DNA of 34,830 nt from Thermoplasmata archaeon (GCA_022750125.1 JAKIWH010000009.1:1-34830), one strand, 5' to 3'. Positions 15,642 to 24,060 are shown, counted from the stretch's first letter. Numbers and translations: made by a program. Notes: generated by a model from the letters alone, not told the origin.

Positions 15642-16094
15642 ATGGCGCGGAACGTGCCGTGGTTTCGTAAATCTGAGGAAACGGCAGCCCCAGCGAGCCC
15701 GCGGACCGATTCCCCGGCCCCCGCGGCCGGCACCCCGCTGACCGCGGCCCTCCCTTCCAAGCCAGGACCTTCCTCCTCGGCCGGGAATCGCTTCCGGATC
15801 CGGACGAGTATCGGGAGTCCAAGGATAGGGGCCATCGTCGGTGGGGAGGTAATCTCGGGCTCCGTCCGGCGCAGGATGTCCGTGCGGCTTCAGTCCGCCG
15901 ACGATGGAGCCGTGCGACCAGCGCCCATCGAGATTGTAGAGATCACCCGCCAAAAGTCGATGAAGGTCGTTCTCTACCGGGGGCAGAATGTGGAGTCCTC
16001 CGAAGAGGCCACCCCGGCGTCCGGAGAAGTGGGCATGAAATTGAAGGGTATGCAGTGGAGCGAGCTGAAGCCCGGTGACTTGCTTCTCGGCTAA
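15642..16094 (+). CDS. Unrecognised protein with possible translation-factor domain-2-like beta-barrel
   Basis: 150 residues. The first 48 are a disordered-looking Ala/Pro/Ser linker (after MARNVPWFRKSEE). The remainder alternates hydrophobic and polar residues as in a small beta-barrel: FRIRTSIGSPRIGAIVGGEV, ISGSVRRRMSVRL, then PIEIVEITRQKSMKVV, ending with VGMKLKGMQWSELKPGDLLL. The order of a Gly-x-Val-x-x-Gly strand, a basic turn, then a late Val-Gly-x-x-Leu-x-Gly-(Met/Ile)...Gly-Asp-x-Leu resembles domain 2 of EF-Tu-type GTPases. No GTPase domain is attached. The similarity is only by eye. It is divergent from S17e with a 172-bp gap and has no close neighbour downstream. Confidence 0.6.
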   Translation: MARNVPWFRKSEETAAPASPRTDSPAPAAGTPLTAALPSKPGPSSSAGNRFRIRTSIGSPRIGAIVGGEVISGSVRRRMSVRLQSADDGAVRPAPIEIVEITRQKSMKVVLYRGQNVESSEEATPASGEVGMKLKGMQWSELKPGDLLLG

Positions 16095-16222
16095 CCTGAC
16101 CCGCAACGCCCCGAGATCTTAGGACGGACAGCGTTCCGTCGGACGACCCAGCTCGGCTCCGGTCGAGGAAGCTCGGTCCTCACCGATCGGCGGGTCGACT
16201 CGTCGGGAAGTGCGCGTAACTG

Positions 16223-16244
16223 CTCCGAAGGCGCGCCTCCGGAG
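16223..16244. repeat. 22-bp near-perfect palindrome
   Basis: The two halves (CTCCGAAGGCG and CGCCTCCGGAG) are reverse complements apart from one mismatched pair that would be G-U in RNA. Could be a transcription terminator stem or an operator for a dimeric regulator. Confidence 0.5.
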
Positions 16245-16368
16245 CCTAGAAGCTCGCCGGAGTGGGCTCCGTACTCGGCGGTTTCTGCGCTCGTCCAGTG
16301 GGAAGGCACAAATAGCCCACCCCGTCTAATTCTATCGCGTGGGGCTCTGCGCTCGTACTTCTGAGAGT

Positions 16369-16386
16369 GAGGGCGCAAGCGCTCTC
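16369..16386 (+). repeat. Inverted repeat in the presumed leader of the vWA gene
   Basis: GAGGGCGC, two A, GCGCTCTC: an eight-base inverted repeat with one G-U pair that would fold into a tight hairpin about 37 nt before the ATG at 16423. Possible leader structure. Confidence 0.4.
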
Positions 16387-16422
16387 CCGGTTCGGGCGCC
16401 CGGTTCCGGCTAGGTTTTTCTA

Positions 16423-17952
16423 ATGTCCACCGACACCGAGAACCTCGCCTCCCCGCCCTTCCCGGCGCAGCGAGAGCGTCACATCCTCGTCCTCGACCTT
16501 TCGAAGAGCATGCTCGCGCCGCTCCCGGACCCGACGAACCCGGGGCAAGACCAGCAGAAGATCGAGGTCGCAAGAACGGCCGTCTACCGCATCCTCGAGA
16601 ACGCGGCCACCACCGGCGCCGCGTTCGGTCTCGTCACCTTCACCGAGACCCCGCGCGTCGCCGTCCCGCTCACGGAGATGCGCCGGGACATCTTGCCCTC
16701 CGTGGAGGGGCTCATCTCCATGCTCCAGCCGAGCGGACGCTCGGCGATCTGGGACGCGCTTGCGCTCGCGGCCGATCTCTTGCGGTCGATGAACGGCGGG
16801 GTGCGGGGCACGATCGTGCTCGTGACGGACGGGTGGGACAACGCTTCCACGCGGTTCACCGTATACCATCCGGAGATCCCTGTCCCCACGCCAGGTCCGA
16901 AGCTCAACCTCACCGAGTATCTCCTGCCGCACAACTCGGAGCTCGTGCTCCGGGTCATCGGCATCGGGAGCGGGGGGGAGCGCGACAAGGGCGTCGACTC
17001 GGGTCGCATGGGCACCTTCCTCGGCGAACTCGAGCGGCGGAGCCGCGACCTCGCGCTCGCCTCGAGCTTCTCCTTCCAGGAGGTGGTGACCGGCTCGCAG
17101 CTGTTCAGCCAGATGGTGCACGCCTTCCTGGACGTCGGGTTCGAGGAGTCCCGGCCGTTCCACGAGTTGCATCCCGAGGAGCTCGCACGGCACGCCGCGA
17201 GCGCCGCGCGGGCGCTCAAGGACCCCGAGCAGCACGCTACGGTCGGGAGGCTTTCCGGTCCACGATCCCCAGAATCGACTGGCCCCGGGGGCGCCGGTAA
17301 GCCCGCTCCCTCCGACGGGACGCCGCTCGAGGTCGACATCGTCGAGACGCCGGGCGGTACGGCCCCGGCCTACCTTCGGGACCGGTACGGCCCCCTCGGC
17401 GTGGTCATCGAATCGTTCCTCGCGGGAGAGTACGACCGGGCGTACGACCGTCTCGAGCGCGCCCGCTCCATCCTCCCCCCCGTTACCCTCCTCTACTGGG
17501 AGGCGCGGATCCAGTTCGCGAAAGGCCAGATCGTCGAGGCGGCCCGCTCCCTCTTGCGCGCCTGGTCGGCCGCGGAGCAGCTCCCGAGCTCGGACCGGCC
17601 TCGGATCATCCGTAGGCTCGCGCTCCTGCAGGCCCGCATGCAGAGCGACCGCGAGACCGAGACCCTCGTGCGTTTCATGGACGAGACGGAGAGCCGTCTC
17701 GGCAAGGGGGACCCGAAGGTGAAAGAGCGGGTCCTCAATCTGTTTGAACGGCTGATGGACCTTCGCAGCACCTACCAGCTCACCCGGATCGAGGGGGCGG
17801 CGAGCAGCTCCGACGGCGCGGTGCGGCACGAGGACGCGGTCGAGCAGGCGTTCAGCGCCCTGCAGGACGCACGGCTCGAGAACCTCTCGGGGGACCCCGG
17901 CGTAGAGGGTGCGCTTGACTTCATCGAGATCTGCCTCGCGGAGATGCGGTAG
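16423..17952 (+). CDS. von Willebrand factor A domain protein with helical-repeat tail
   Basis: 509 residues, no signal peptide, so cytoplasmic. The vWA domain spans about residues 18-240. Its MIDAS metal site has DLSKS (Asp25, Ser27, Ser29) and VTDGWDN (Asp136); the usual middle Thr is replaced by a Ser-rich loop (PSGRSAIWDAL), so metal binding may still work. A Gly/Pro-rich linker (about 275-310) leads to a TPR-like helical region (about 315-445) with the alternating Ala/Leu/Tyr pattern of FLAGEYDRAYDRLERA. vWA proteins with MIDAS usually assemble complexes with ATPases or GTPases. The GTPase gene begins 16 nt downstream, so the two are very likely partners. Confidence 0.85.
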   Translation: MSTDTENLASPPFPAQRERHILVLDLSKSMLAPLPDPTNPGQDQQKIEVARTAVYRILENAATTGAAFGLVTFTETPRVAVPLTEMRRDILPSVEGLISMLQPSGRSAIWDALALAADLLRSMNGGVRGTIVLVTDGWDNASTRFTVYHPEIPVPTPGPKLNLTEYLLPHNSELVLRVIGIGSGGERDKGVDSGRMGTFLGELERRSRDLALASSFSFQEVVTGSQLFSQMVHAFLDVGFEESRPFHELHPEELARHAASAARALKDPEQHATVGRLSGPRSPESTGPGGAGKPAPSDGTPLEVDIVETPGGTAPAYLRDRYGPLGVVIESFLAGEYDRAYDRLERARSILPPVTLLYWEARIQFAKGQIVEAARSLLRAWSAAEQLPSSDRPRIIRRLALLQARMQSDRETETLVRFMDETESRLGKGDPKVKERVLNLFERLMDLRSTYQLTRIEGAASSSDGAVRHEDAVEQAFSALQDARLENLSGDPGVEGALDFIEICLAEMR

Positions 17953-17968
17953 GGGAACCCGGGGACCG

Positions 17969-19141
17969 ATGCCAGAGAAGACCGGGACCAAGAGCCGCAC
18001 CAAGGGGCCGGCGCGCAAATCCGAGGCGAAGGGACCCGCGGCCGACGCGGCGCGCATCGCGGTCGTGGGCATCCCGGCCTCCGGGAAGACCACCTTCTTC
18101 CGGTTCCTCTCGGGCCATTTCGGCCTGAACCTGCCCATCGTCTACGTGCCGACCCGCACGGACGGCTTCTCGCTCCCGCTCTACGGGGACCTCGACAGCG
18201 ACGTCATCCTCGAGGAGACGACGTACGAGACCACCGACCCGACCGACCCCGAAGGAGGGATGGAGACGACGACCCGGCTCTACGTGAACCGGGCGATGGA
18301 GGACAAGAAGAAGCTCTGGGTCGAGCTCGCGGCCGGACGGGAGGAGCAGGGGATCCTCACGAAGTACCCGCTTCCGACGAAGTTCAACCAGTTCGTGGAG
18401 ATGAAGCTCCACTTCCGCTACGGTCAGCCCGCGATCGGCAACGCCGTCTCGCGGCCGATGATCCTCCACACGATCGACGAGGCGGGGGGGATCATCTCCG
18501 ACTACTTCACCTCCGACCGGCTCTGGATCGATTCCGTCGACAAGGAGGTCGACGAGAAGAGCTGCCGCGTCATCCCGCACTTCGACAGCTGGCGACCGGA
18601 CCGCCGGGACCTCTGGCGGCGGGGCCTCACCCTCTTGGGCCACTTCGTTGCGGAGGCGGACGGCGTCATCCTGCTCCTCTCCCCCGCGCTCCCCTCGCTC
18701 CGCGACCAGGCGCAGCAGGTGAACCTCGCGCGGGGCGTCTTCCGCTACTGCCGCACGCACAACATCCCGCTCGTCCTCGCCGTCTCGAAGGCGGACAAGC
18801 TCCGCGAGTTCTACGGGGAGATCGAGCACGTCGTGAAGGACCGCGGCTACAAGAGCGGCTTCGACACGAACGAGTTCCTCGTCCAGCGGGACGGTGCCGG
18901 TCTCGGCACCATCCTGGTCGCGAACGAGGGCCGGGGCATCTCGACCAAGGAGGATGTCTTCCTCGTCTCCTCGGCGGTCTCGAGCGGCGAAGGGGTGCCG
19001 ATGCTGCTGCGCGACTTCGGACTCTTCCCCGACGCTGAGCCCGGCGAGGTTCCCGGCGTACCTGTGATGGTCAACACCACTCTCCCCCTCGCGCGGGCGT
19101 GCGAGCGCGTGCTCGAGCGGAGAGCCACGAAGGGCGGGTGA
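17969..19141 (+). CDS. P-loop GTPase of the vWA-GTPase-coiled-coil cassette
   Basis: 390 residues. A basic 27-residue tail precedes IAVVGIPASGKTTFFRFL, with Walker A at 34-42. The G3-like motif is DEAGG (170-174), the G4-like motif SKADK (273-277, in place of NKxD) and the G5-like motif SSAVS (334-338). The 130-residue insertion between G1 and G3 is far longer than in Ras-like proteins. Residues 224-240 (GHFVAEADGVILLLSPA) are the usual hydrophobic strand before G4. Nucleotide specificity is inferred from G4 as GTP. Long-insert GTPases of this type occur in GTPase-centred conflict or signalling modules with vWA and GAP1-type partners. Its stop overlaps the ATG of the next gene by 1 nt (TGATG), indicating coupled translation. 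Confidence 0.82.
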   Translation: MPEKTGTKSRTKGPARKSEAKGPAADAARIAVVGIPASGKTTFFRFLSGHFGLNLPIVYVPTRTDGFSLPLYGDLDSDVILEETTYETTDPTDPEGGMETTTRLYVNRAMEDKKKLWVELAAGREEQGILTKYPLPTKFNQFVEMKLHFRYGQPAIGNAVSRPMILHTIDEAGGIISDYFTSDRLWIDSVDKEVDEKSCRVIPHFDSWRPDRRDLWRRGLTLLGHFVAEADGVILLLSPALPSLRDQAQQVNLARGVFRYCRTHNIPLVLAVSKADKLREFYGEIEHVVKDRGYKSGFDTNEFLVQRDGAGLGTILVANEGRGISTKEDVFLVSSAVSSGEGVPMLLRDFGLFPDAEPGEVPGVPVMVNTTLPLARACERVLERRATKGG

Positions 19142-22100
19142 TGCCGGCGTCCGCGGAGGCCGCGCCCGCCGGAAGCTCGGGCCTCCCCTCCCCCGCGACC
19201 GAAGGACAGCCCGGCTCGGGCGCCTCGGGACCGGTCGCCGTCGTATGGTGCCGTCAGGTCGACAACGAGGCGGAAAGCCCCGGGTACACGACCGTCCCCG
19301 ACGACTTCCCGGGCCGGCGCGAAACGCTCGAGGTGATCCGGCTCGTCGGGAACCTCACCATCAACGTCGCGGACACCCAGGACTACTGGACCCCGGGACC
19401 CCCCGCCCCGCTCTCCTACTACCCGAACCTGTTCCTCTATCCGGCGTTCGGCGGAAGGTACACGTGCGTCGGCCGGATGTTCCTCTCGACCGAGGACCGC
19501 CCCCGCCTCGGGATGAAGACACTCGTTCTCGATACCTCCCAGCTCCTCGCGACCGGCGAGTTCGGCCCCGCGCTCCTGCGTTGGCACGCGACGATGGCGG
19601 GCGCGCGCAGGGAGGGGACCCGGCCTCCCCCCGTGCCGGACCCGCGCCTCTTCCCCCTACTCGGTGAGGGGTTCCTCTTCCAGCGCGGCTCGACCGACCC
19701 CGTCCTGGTCGTCGCCTCCGCCGATTGGGACCAGGCGATGGAGGGGATCTTCGAGCTCGTCCGGAGCATGCCCGCCTCGCTCCTCATGCTCGGTGCGATC
19801 CTCGCCTTCCCGTACTTCCTTCCCCAAGCGAAAACGAACCTGCACGAGTTCTGCGAGCAGCTTCCCCTCGCGCTCGCCCTGATGCGGATCCCGGCGCTCG
19901 AGGCGACGGGGGACCGGCTCAAGAAGCGGATGCAGAGCTGGGAGAGCGCGCCGGTCACGCTCCGCAACCTCCTGGACGGGATCCCCGAGCCTTCCGGTAA
20001 GGGGAAGGACACGGTCCCGCTCGTCCTCCAGCTCGTTCGCGACCAGAACGCCTCCCGTCTCGGGCCGATCGCGCAACGGGTCGACCTCGTGGAGCTGCCG
20101 AAGCTCCGCGGGATGCTCGCGGATCCCGAGCGGCAGGGCGGCAAGGAGCGGCGGAAGGAGATGTGGCGGATCGGCACAGCGATGGAAAGCGCCGCCCTCC
20201 TCCTTCAGCGCGCACGTGGTCGGCACGTTCCCGTGAGCGTCGAGACGGCGAAGCGGGCGCAGTCGTACCTCCAGGCGCGTTTGCCCGCCAAGGGCGGCGA
20301 GCTGGAGGCTGACGCCGAGAGCGCGGTGGTGGCTCCCGAGACGAACGGAGCGGTCGCCGCGACGGGAACGACCGCGCCGACCTCGGCGCATCCGCCCTGG
20401 CTCATCAAGTCCGCCCCGCTTCCTCTCGCGCGCAGCCCACCCGAAGTGGTGCCGGTCTCGCGGAGCGACGACCCTTCGACGCTTCCTTCGGCGCGGCCGC
20501 CAAGCCCCCCCAGCGAGCGGGCGCATGCTCCCGGCCCGATTCTCCCCTCCGGGGTTCCCTCCCCGGTCTCCGCGCCGCAGCTTCCACCCGCAGACCTCCG
20601 GCGCGAGATCGAGGCGACCGTGAACCGGCTCCTCGAGCTCCGCGAGGCGGACGCGGTGAGCCGGCTCCTCCCGAGGCTCGCCCCCGAGCTGCTCGCCCGG
20701 GCGCAGAGCGAATCCGACGCCCGCAACGAGGCCCGGATGAAGTCCGTCCTCGAAGTGGAAGAGTCCCGCCTCTCGAGTGCGATTCGTGAGCTCGAGAGTC
20801 GCTGGCAGGCGAAGCTCGCGGCCCCCTCCACGGTGAGCCCCGAGCTCGTGAAAGCGATCATCGAGCTCGCCGACGCCCGCGTTTCGGTGCAGAGCACGGA
20901 GCTCACGGGACGGTTCAGCCAGCGGCTCGGCGAGACGGAGAGCCGTCTCACCCAGCAATCCACGGCGCTCCTCGCGTCGACGGAAAGCCGGCTTCGGGAG
21001 TCGCTCGTGAGCGCGCTCGGTGTCGAGGTGGACCGACGAGCGAAGGCTCTCCTCGAACGCGAGCTCGCGCTCTCCCAGAAAGGCGAGCCGGCGGGCAAGA
21101 TCACCGAAGCGACACGGGCCGCGGTCTCGGCTCAGCTCGCAGCAGCGCTCACGAAGTCGCAGCAGGAGCTCGAGGCGAAATGGGAGGAGAAGCTCCGGCA
21201 AGCCGCCGGCTCGACGCCGCTCTCGGGGAAGGCACTCGAGGCGGTCAACGCTCTCATCGACCAGCGCGCGAACGAGGTGAACGTGGCGACGCAACGCGCT
21301 CGTGATGAGCTGCGGACCGCCGTGCTCACCCAGGCCGAAGCGCAACGCGCGGTCGCTACCGCCCAGCTCGAGGAGGAGCTCCTTCAGGCGATGGCGAAGG
21401 AGATGGACGTCCGGAGCGAAGAGCTCGCTCGGTTGCGCGACAAAGTGCTGGAACGGTTCCAGGAGGGGGACGGCCGACGGCTCCAGGAGGCGCGAGCAGC
21501 GGAGGAGCGCTCTCAGGCGATGTTCGAGACCCGAGTCCGTGAGCTCGGAACCAAGGCGGCCACGAGCCTCAAGGAGTCGGAGGGCCGGCTGCGCGCCCTC
21601 CTGGACGAGCGGGCGGCCACCCAGGAGAACCGGCTCAAGGAGGAGCTCGACGGCAGGATCCAGGCGCTCCGCGATCTTCAGGGACACGCGGACGCCGACC
21701 TTCAGGTCCGGCTTCAAGGCTACATCGACCAGAAGCTCCGCGAGGCGACCGAGGCGCACCGCGAGATGGTGGTGAACCTCCTCGCCCGGATGAAGGGGGA
21801 GGTGGTCGAATCTTCCCGGGACCGGGGCATCGACGCCACGCGCCTCGAACCGCTCCTGCGCGAACGGTTCCAACGGGCCGCAGACACGCTCCGCTCCGAT
21901 CTGCTCCTGACGGTCGAGCGGAAGATGGGGGAAGCGGAGGACCGGCTCCTTCACGCGGGCGGCGAGCGGGTCCAGCGGCTCGAATCGGTCGACCGGAACA
22001 TCCAGGACCAGTCGAAGGAGCTGCTCCGGATCGAGGAGGGGCTCCGGACGGAGCTCGGGGACCTCGAGCGGCGGATCGCTGTCCTCTCCGACCGGCTCGT

Positions 22101-22488
22101 GCCCGTGGTGCGCAAGAGCTGGCTACGGATCGCGGAGCTCGAGAAGGGCGGCGGCGGTTCTTCCGGCGATGTGGACCTCCGTCTCTCCCAACTCCGCCGC
22201 GAGCTCAAGGAGGAGCTCCGACGGCACGATGGCGAGATCGCGGACCGGGTCCGAGAGATCCGCGACCGGATGGAGACGACGATCGCCCACCAGGGGAAGG
22301 TTTGGCTCACCCTCATCCATCAGCTCTCGCAGCTCACCGAGGATCGCCGAAACCTCGCCCCGGGGATCCCGCTCGCCGCCGCGGCGCTCGCCCAGGAGCT
22401 GCCCGACCTCGAAGGAGCCCACGAGGAGTCCGAAGAGGAAGAGCGACCGTACCGCCGCCGATCCCGCCGCCCGAGCCGATCGGCTTAG
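19141..22488 (+). CDS. Giant head-linker-coiled-coil protein, possibly GTPase-associated (GAP1-like)
   Basis: 1115 residues. About 30 disordered residues come first, then a globular region (about 31-380) opening with VAVVWCRQVDNEAESPGYT and DDFPGRRETLEVIRLVG and containing YPNLFLYPAFGGRYTCVGRM. A Pro/Ser/Ala-rich linker covers about 385-485. Residues 486 to about 1085 are almost continuous charged heptads, followed by a short acidic and basic tail (ESEEEERPYRRRSRRPSR). No Walker motif, so it is not an SMC ATPase. The opening strand-turn pattern reminds me of the N-terminal domain of GTPase-associated protein 1 (GAP1-N) in bacterial GTPase systems, but this is only an impression. It is translationally coupled to the GTPase gene. 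Likely a long effector or scaffold arm controlled by the GTPase. Confidence 0.8.
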   Translation: MPASAEAAPAGSSGLPSPATEGQPGSGASGPVAVVWCRQVDNEAESPGYTTVPDDFPGRRETLEVIRLVGNLTINVADTQDYWTPGPPAPLSYYPNLFLYPAFGGRYTCVGRMFLSTEDRPRLGMKTLVLDTSQLLATGEFGPALLRWHATMAGARREGTRPPPVPDPRLFPLLGEGFLFQRGSTDPVLVVASADWDQAMEGIFELVRSMPASLLMLGAILAFPYFLPQAKTNLHEFCEQLPLALALMRIPALEATGDRLKKRMQSWESAPVTLRNLLDGIPEPSGKGKDTVPLVLQLVRDQNASRLGPIAQRVDLVELPKLRGMLADPERQGGKERRKEMWRIGTAMESAALLLQRARGRHVPVSVETAKRAQSYLQARLPAKGGELEADAESAVVAPETNGAVAATGTTAPTSAHPPWLIKSAPLPLARSPPEVVPVSRSDDPSTLPSARPPSPPSERAHAPGPILPSGVPSPVSAPQLPPADLRREIEATVNRLLELREADAVSRLLPRLAPELLARAQSESDARNEARMKSVLEVEESRLSSAIRELESRWQAKLAAPSTVSPELVKAIIELADARVSVQSTELTGRFSQRLGETESRLTQQSTALLASTESRLRESLVSALGVEVDRRAKALLERELALSQKGEPAGKITEATRAAVSAQLAAALTKSQQELEAKWEEKLRQAAGSTPLSGKALEAVNALIDQRANEVNVATQRARDELRTAVLTQAEAQRAVATAQLEEELLQAMAKEMDVRSEELARLRDKVLERFQEGDGRRLQEARAAEERSQAMFETRVRELGTKAATSLKESEGRLRALLDERAATQENRLKEELDGRIQALRDLQGHADADLQVRLQGYIDQKLREATEAHREMVVNLLARMKGEVVESSRDRGIDATRLEPLLRERFQRAADTLRSDLLLTVERKMGEAEDRLLHAGGERVQRLESVDRNIQDQSKELLRIEEGLRTELGDLERRIAVLSDRLVPVVRKSWLRIAELEKGGGGSSGDVDLRLSQLRRELKEELRRHDGEIADRVREIRDRMETTIAHQGKVWLTLIHQLSQLTEDRRNLAPGIPLAAAALAQELPDLEGAHEESEEEERPYRRRSRRPSRSA

Positions 22489-22579
22489 ACGGGTTCCTCG
22501 GGTCGCGCGCCTCGGCTTGGCTGCCCCTCTCACGCCCCCGTCAGCCCTATCCCCGTAAGCGACCTCGTAGCGGAGGTCC

Positions 22580-22768
22580 ATGGACGACGAGCACCGCCAC
22601 TGCAAGGTCTGTGGGAAAGTCTGCGACGTCGATGAGGAGGTCTGCAGCACGTCCTGCGCGACGAAGCGTGAGGAGAGGAGGCAGTCGAGTCGGAACCTCA
22701 AGTGGATGCTCTACGGTGGGATGGCGGTCATCCTCTTGCTCTTCGTCGCGTCCTTCCTCCACGCCTAG
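22580..22768 (+). CDS. Small zinc-finger, single-span membrane protein (DUF2116-like)
   Basis: 62 residues. The N-terminal half has Cys and His in HCKVCGKVC and EVCSTSC, a treble-clef or zinc-ribbon pattern, followed by a charged stretch (ATKREERRQSSRN). The C-terminal half is one hydrophobic helix (MLYGGMAVILLLFVASFLHA), so the zinc domain should face the cytoplasm. Short proteins with this layout are widespread in archaea (DUF2116). It lies 91 nt after the giant coiled-coil gene on the same strand and could be its membrane anchor, or an independent gene. GGAGGT is almost directly before the ATG. Confidence 0.75.
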   Translation: MDDEHRHCKVCGKVCDVDEEVCSTSCATKREERRQSSRNLKWMLYGGMAVILLLFVASFLHA

Positions 22769-22951
22769 AGAGCGCTCGTTCGGGGTGCCGATGCCTCAGG
22801 GACGGGGGAGGACGCACCCTCCCAACCGCGCAGCGACGCACGGAATCGAGCAGGGGAGCCCGCAGGGCCTGCCCCTTGCTTCCGCATGGGAAAACCAGTG
22901 GCACGGCGCCCCGTGCGGCACGCAGGAGCCAGGGCGGGGCAAGCGAACAGC

Positions 22952-23815
22952 ATGAGGGGAGAGACCTCGGTGCTCGGGGGCACCTTCGACCGGCTCCACG
23001 CCGGACACAAGGCGCTGTTGCGAGAGGCGTTCCGTGCTGCCCCGAAGGTGGCTATCGGGGTCACGACGGACGCCTACCTCGCCGACCATCCGAAACCTGC
23101 CGGCGACCGCATCGCACCGTACCGAGTACGAACGGCGCGTCTTGCGGCGTACTTGCGCCGGACGTTTGGAGGCCGTTCCTGGCGGATCGTTCCTCTCGCC
23201 AACCCGTATGGTCGCTCGGTCGAGCCGGGAGTCGACATCCTCGTCGCCTCGGTGGAGACGCGTCGAGGCGCATTCGCGGTGAACCGATTCCGTAATCGCC
23301 GCGCCCTCCCCCCGCTCGCACTGAGATTCGTCCCGCTTGTCCGGGGGACCGATGGCTTACCGGTGAGCTCCCGTAGGATCAGGGCCGGCCGGATCGACGC
23401 GAACGGTCGACATCGGGGACCGCTCGTGGTGGCATTGGACTGCCCGCCGAACGCGATGGGGGCTTTGGCGAGAGCCTTCGCGACCGAGTTCCCGGCCCTG
23501 GGGGTCGCTCCGGTACGGGCTCGCGTTCGCCCATCGCGGGCGTCGGGAAAGGGAGCTGGGAGGAGTTCGCTCCCCCGCCGAGCCGAGTACGGGGTGCGCC
23601 TCCGGCGCCTAGCGGGAGGCGCCCGGAGCCCCTTGCGCGGGGAGCTCTGGATCGTGGCTGTCGATGGGGCTTCGAGGCACCGGACCTTCCGTCTCCCCAA
23701 CGCGAGCAAGCCGTCGTGGAACCGTGCTGGCCGAGAACTCCAGCGGCTCCTCCATACGGCGTTTCCTGCTCCGCAAAAGGTTCCTTCGAAACGCATATCC
23801 GCGCGAAGCCGGTAG
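22952..23815 (+). CDS. coaD: Archaeal phosphopantetheine adenylyltransferase fused to a DUF84-like domain
   Basis: 287 residues. The first 150 are archaeal CoaD: GGTFDRLHAGHKALL (9-23) with the ATP-binding T/HxGH, and VSSRRIRAG as the second nucleotide motif. It adenylates 4-phosphopantetheine in coenzyme A synthesis. The C-terminal 130 residues begin PLVVALDCPPNAMGALARAF and contain AEYGVRLRRLAGG then GELWIVAVDG, which looks like a worn version of DUF84 (inosine/xanthosine triphosphatase): the Asn-Pro-x-Lys and GxExG motifs are not intact. Such fusions are known in some archaea. The start is the ATG at 22952 because the P-loop begins nine residues later. Confidence 0.85.
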   Translation: MRGETSVLGGTFDRLHAGHKALLREAFRAAPKVAIGVTTDAYLADHPKPAGDRIAPYRVRTARLAAYLRRTFGGRSWRIVPLANPYGRSVEPGVDILVASVETRRGAFAVNRFRNRRALPPLALRFVPLVRGTDGLPVSSRRIRAGRIDANGRHRGPLVVALDCPPNAMGALARAFATEFPALGVAPVRARVRPSRASGKGAGRSSLPRRAEYGVRLRRLAGGARSPLRGELWIVAVDGASRHRTFRLPNASKPSWNRAGRELQRLLHTAFPAPQKVPSKRISARSR

Positions 23816-23823
23816 AGCTCGCG

Positions 23824-24045
23824 ATGGAGACGTACCTGCGCGTGACTTTCCACAGCGAGGGGGCGAAGCCCTCCGAGGTCGCGGACCGGCTCGTGGGCTT
23901 CGGCTTCCTTCCGACGCAGGGGAACTACGACTTCGTCTACGACTGGAAGTCCGCGGGCAACTCGGAGCAGCTGCTCGACCTAGCGGACGAAGTGAGCCGG
24001 CTCCTGCGTGGCTACCGAGTTCTCTTCGAAATCGAGAGCGTCTGA
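23824..24045 (+). CDS. Small conserved-looking protein, unrecognised
   Basis: 73 residues starting at ATG 23824, 8 nt after coaD. Predicted alternating structure: a strand (YLRVTFHSE), a helix (KPSEVADRLVGFGF), a strand around NYDFVYDWK, a helix (LDLADEVSRLLRG) and a last strand (YRVLFEIES). This beta-alpha-beta-beta-alpha-beta order suggests a ferredoxin-like (ACT-like) fold. No catalytic residues can be named. Co-transcription with coaD is likely. Confidence 0.65.
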   Translation: METYLRVTFHSEGAKPSEVADRLVGFGFLPTQGNYDFVYDWKSAGNSEQLLDLADEVSRLLRGYRVLFEIESV

Positions 24046-24060
24046 AGCGCGCGGCCGTCA

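Larger units (their letters stand above)
16095..16422. other. 328-bp intergenic region before the vWA-GTPase cassette
   Basis: No convincing gene on either strand. It holds a near-palindrome at 16223-16244, a hairpin at 16369-16386, AT-rich TATA-like runs at 16307-16316 (CACAAATAGC) and 16325-16334 (TCTAATTCTA), and GGTTTTTCTA just before the vWA start codon. It probably carries the upstream terminator and the cassette promoter with a 60-100 nt leader, which would be unusual here because other genes seem leaderless. Confidence 0.45.

Noticed and set aside
16091-16573. 160-codon minus-strand frame covering the intergenic gap
   Set aside because: It runs antisense into the vWA MIDAS region, has no domain and no suitable start near a promoter.
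19657-21954. 765-codon open frame antisense to the giant coiled-coil gene
   Set aside because: High GC produces long antisense frames; its product is a low-complexity Arg/Glu/Leu mix without domains, and the plus-strand frame has clear heptads and coupled translation.
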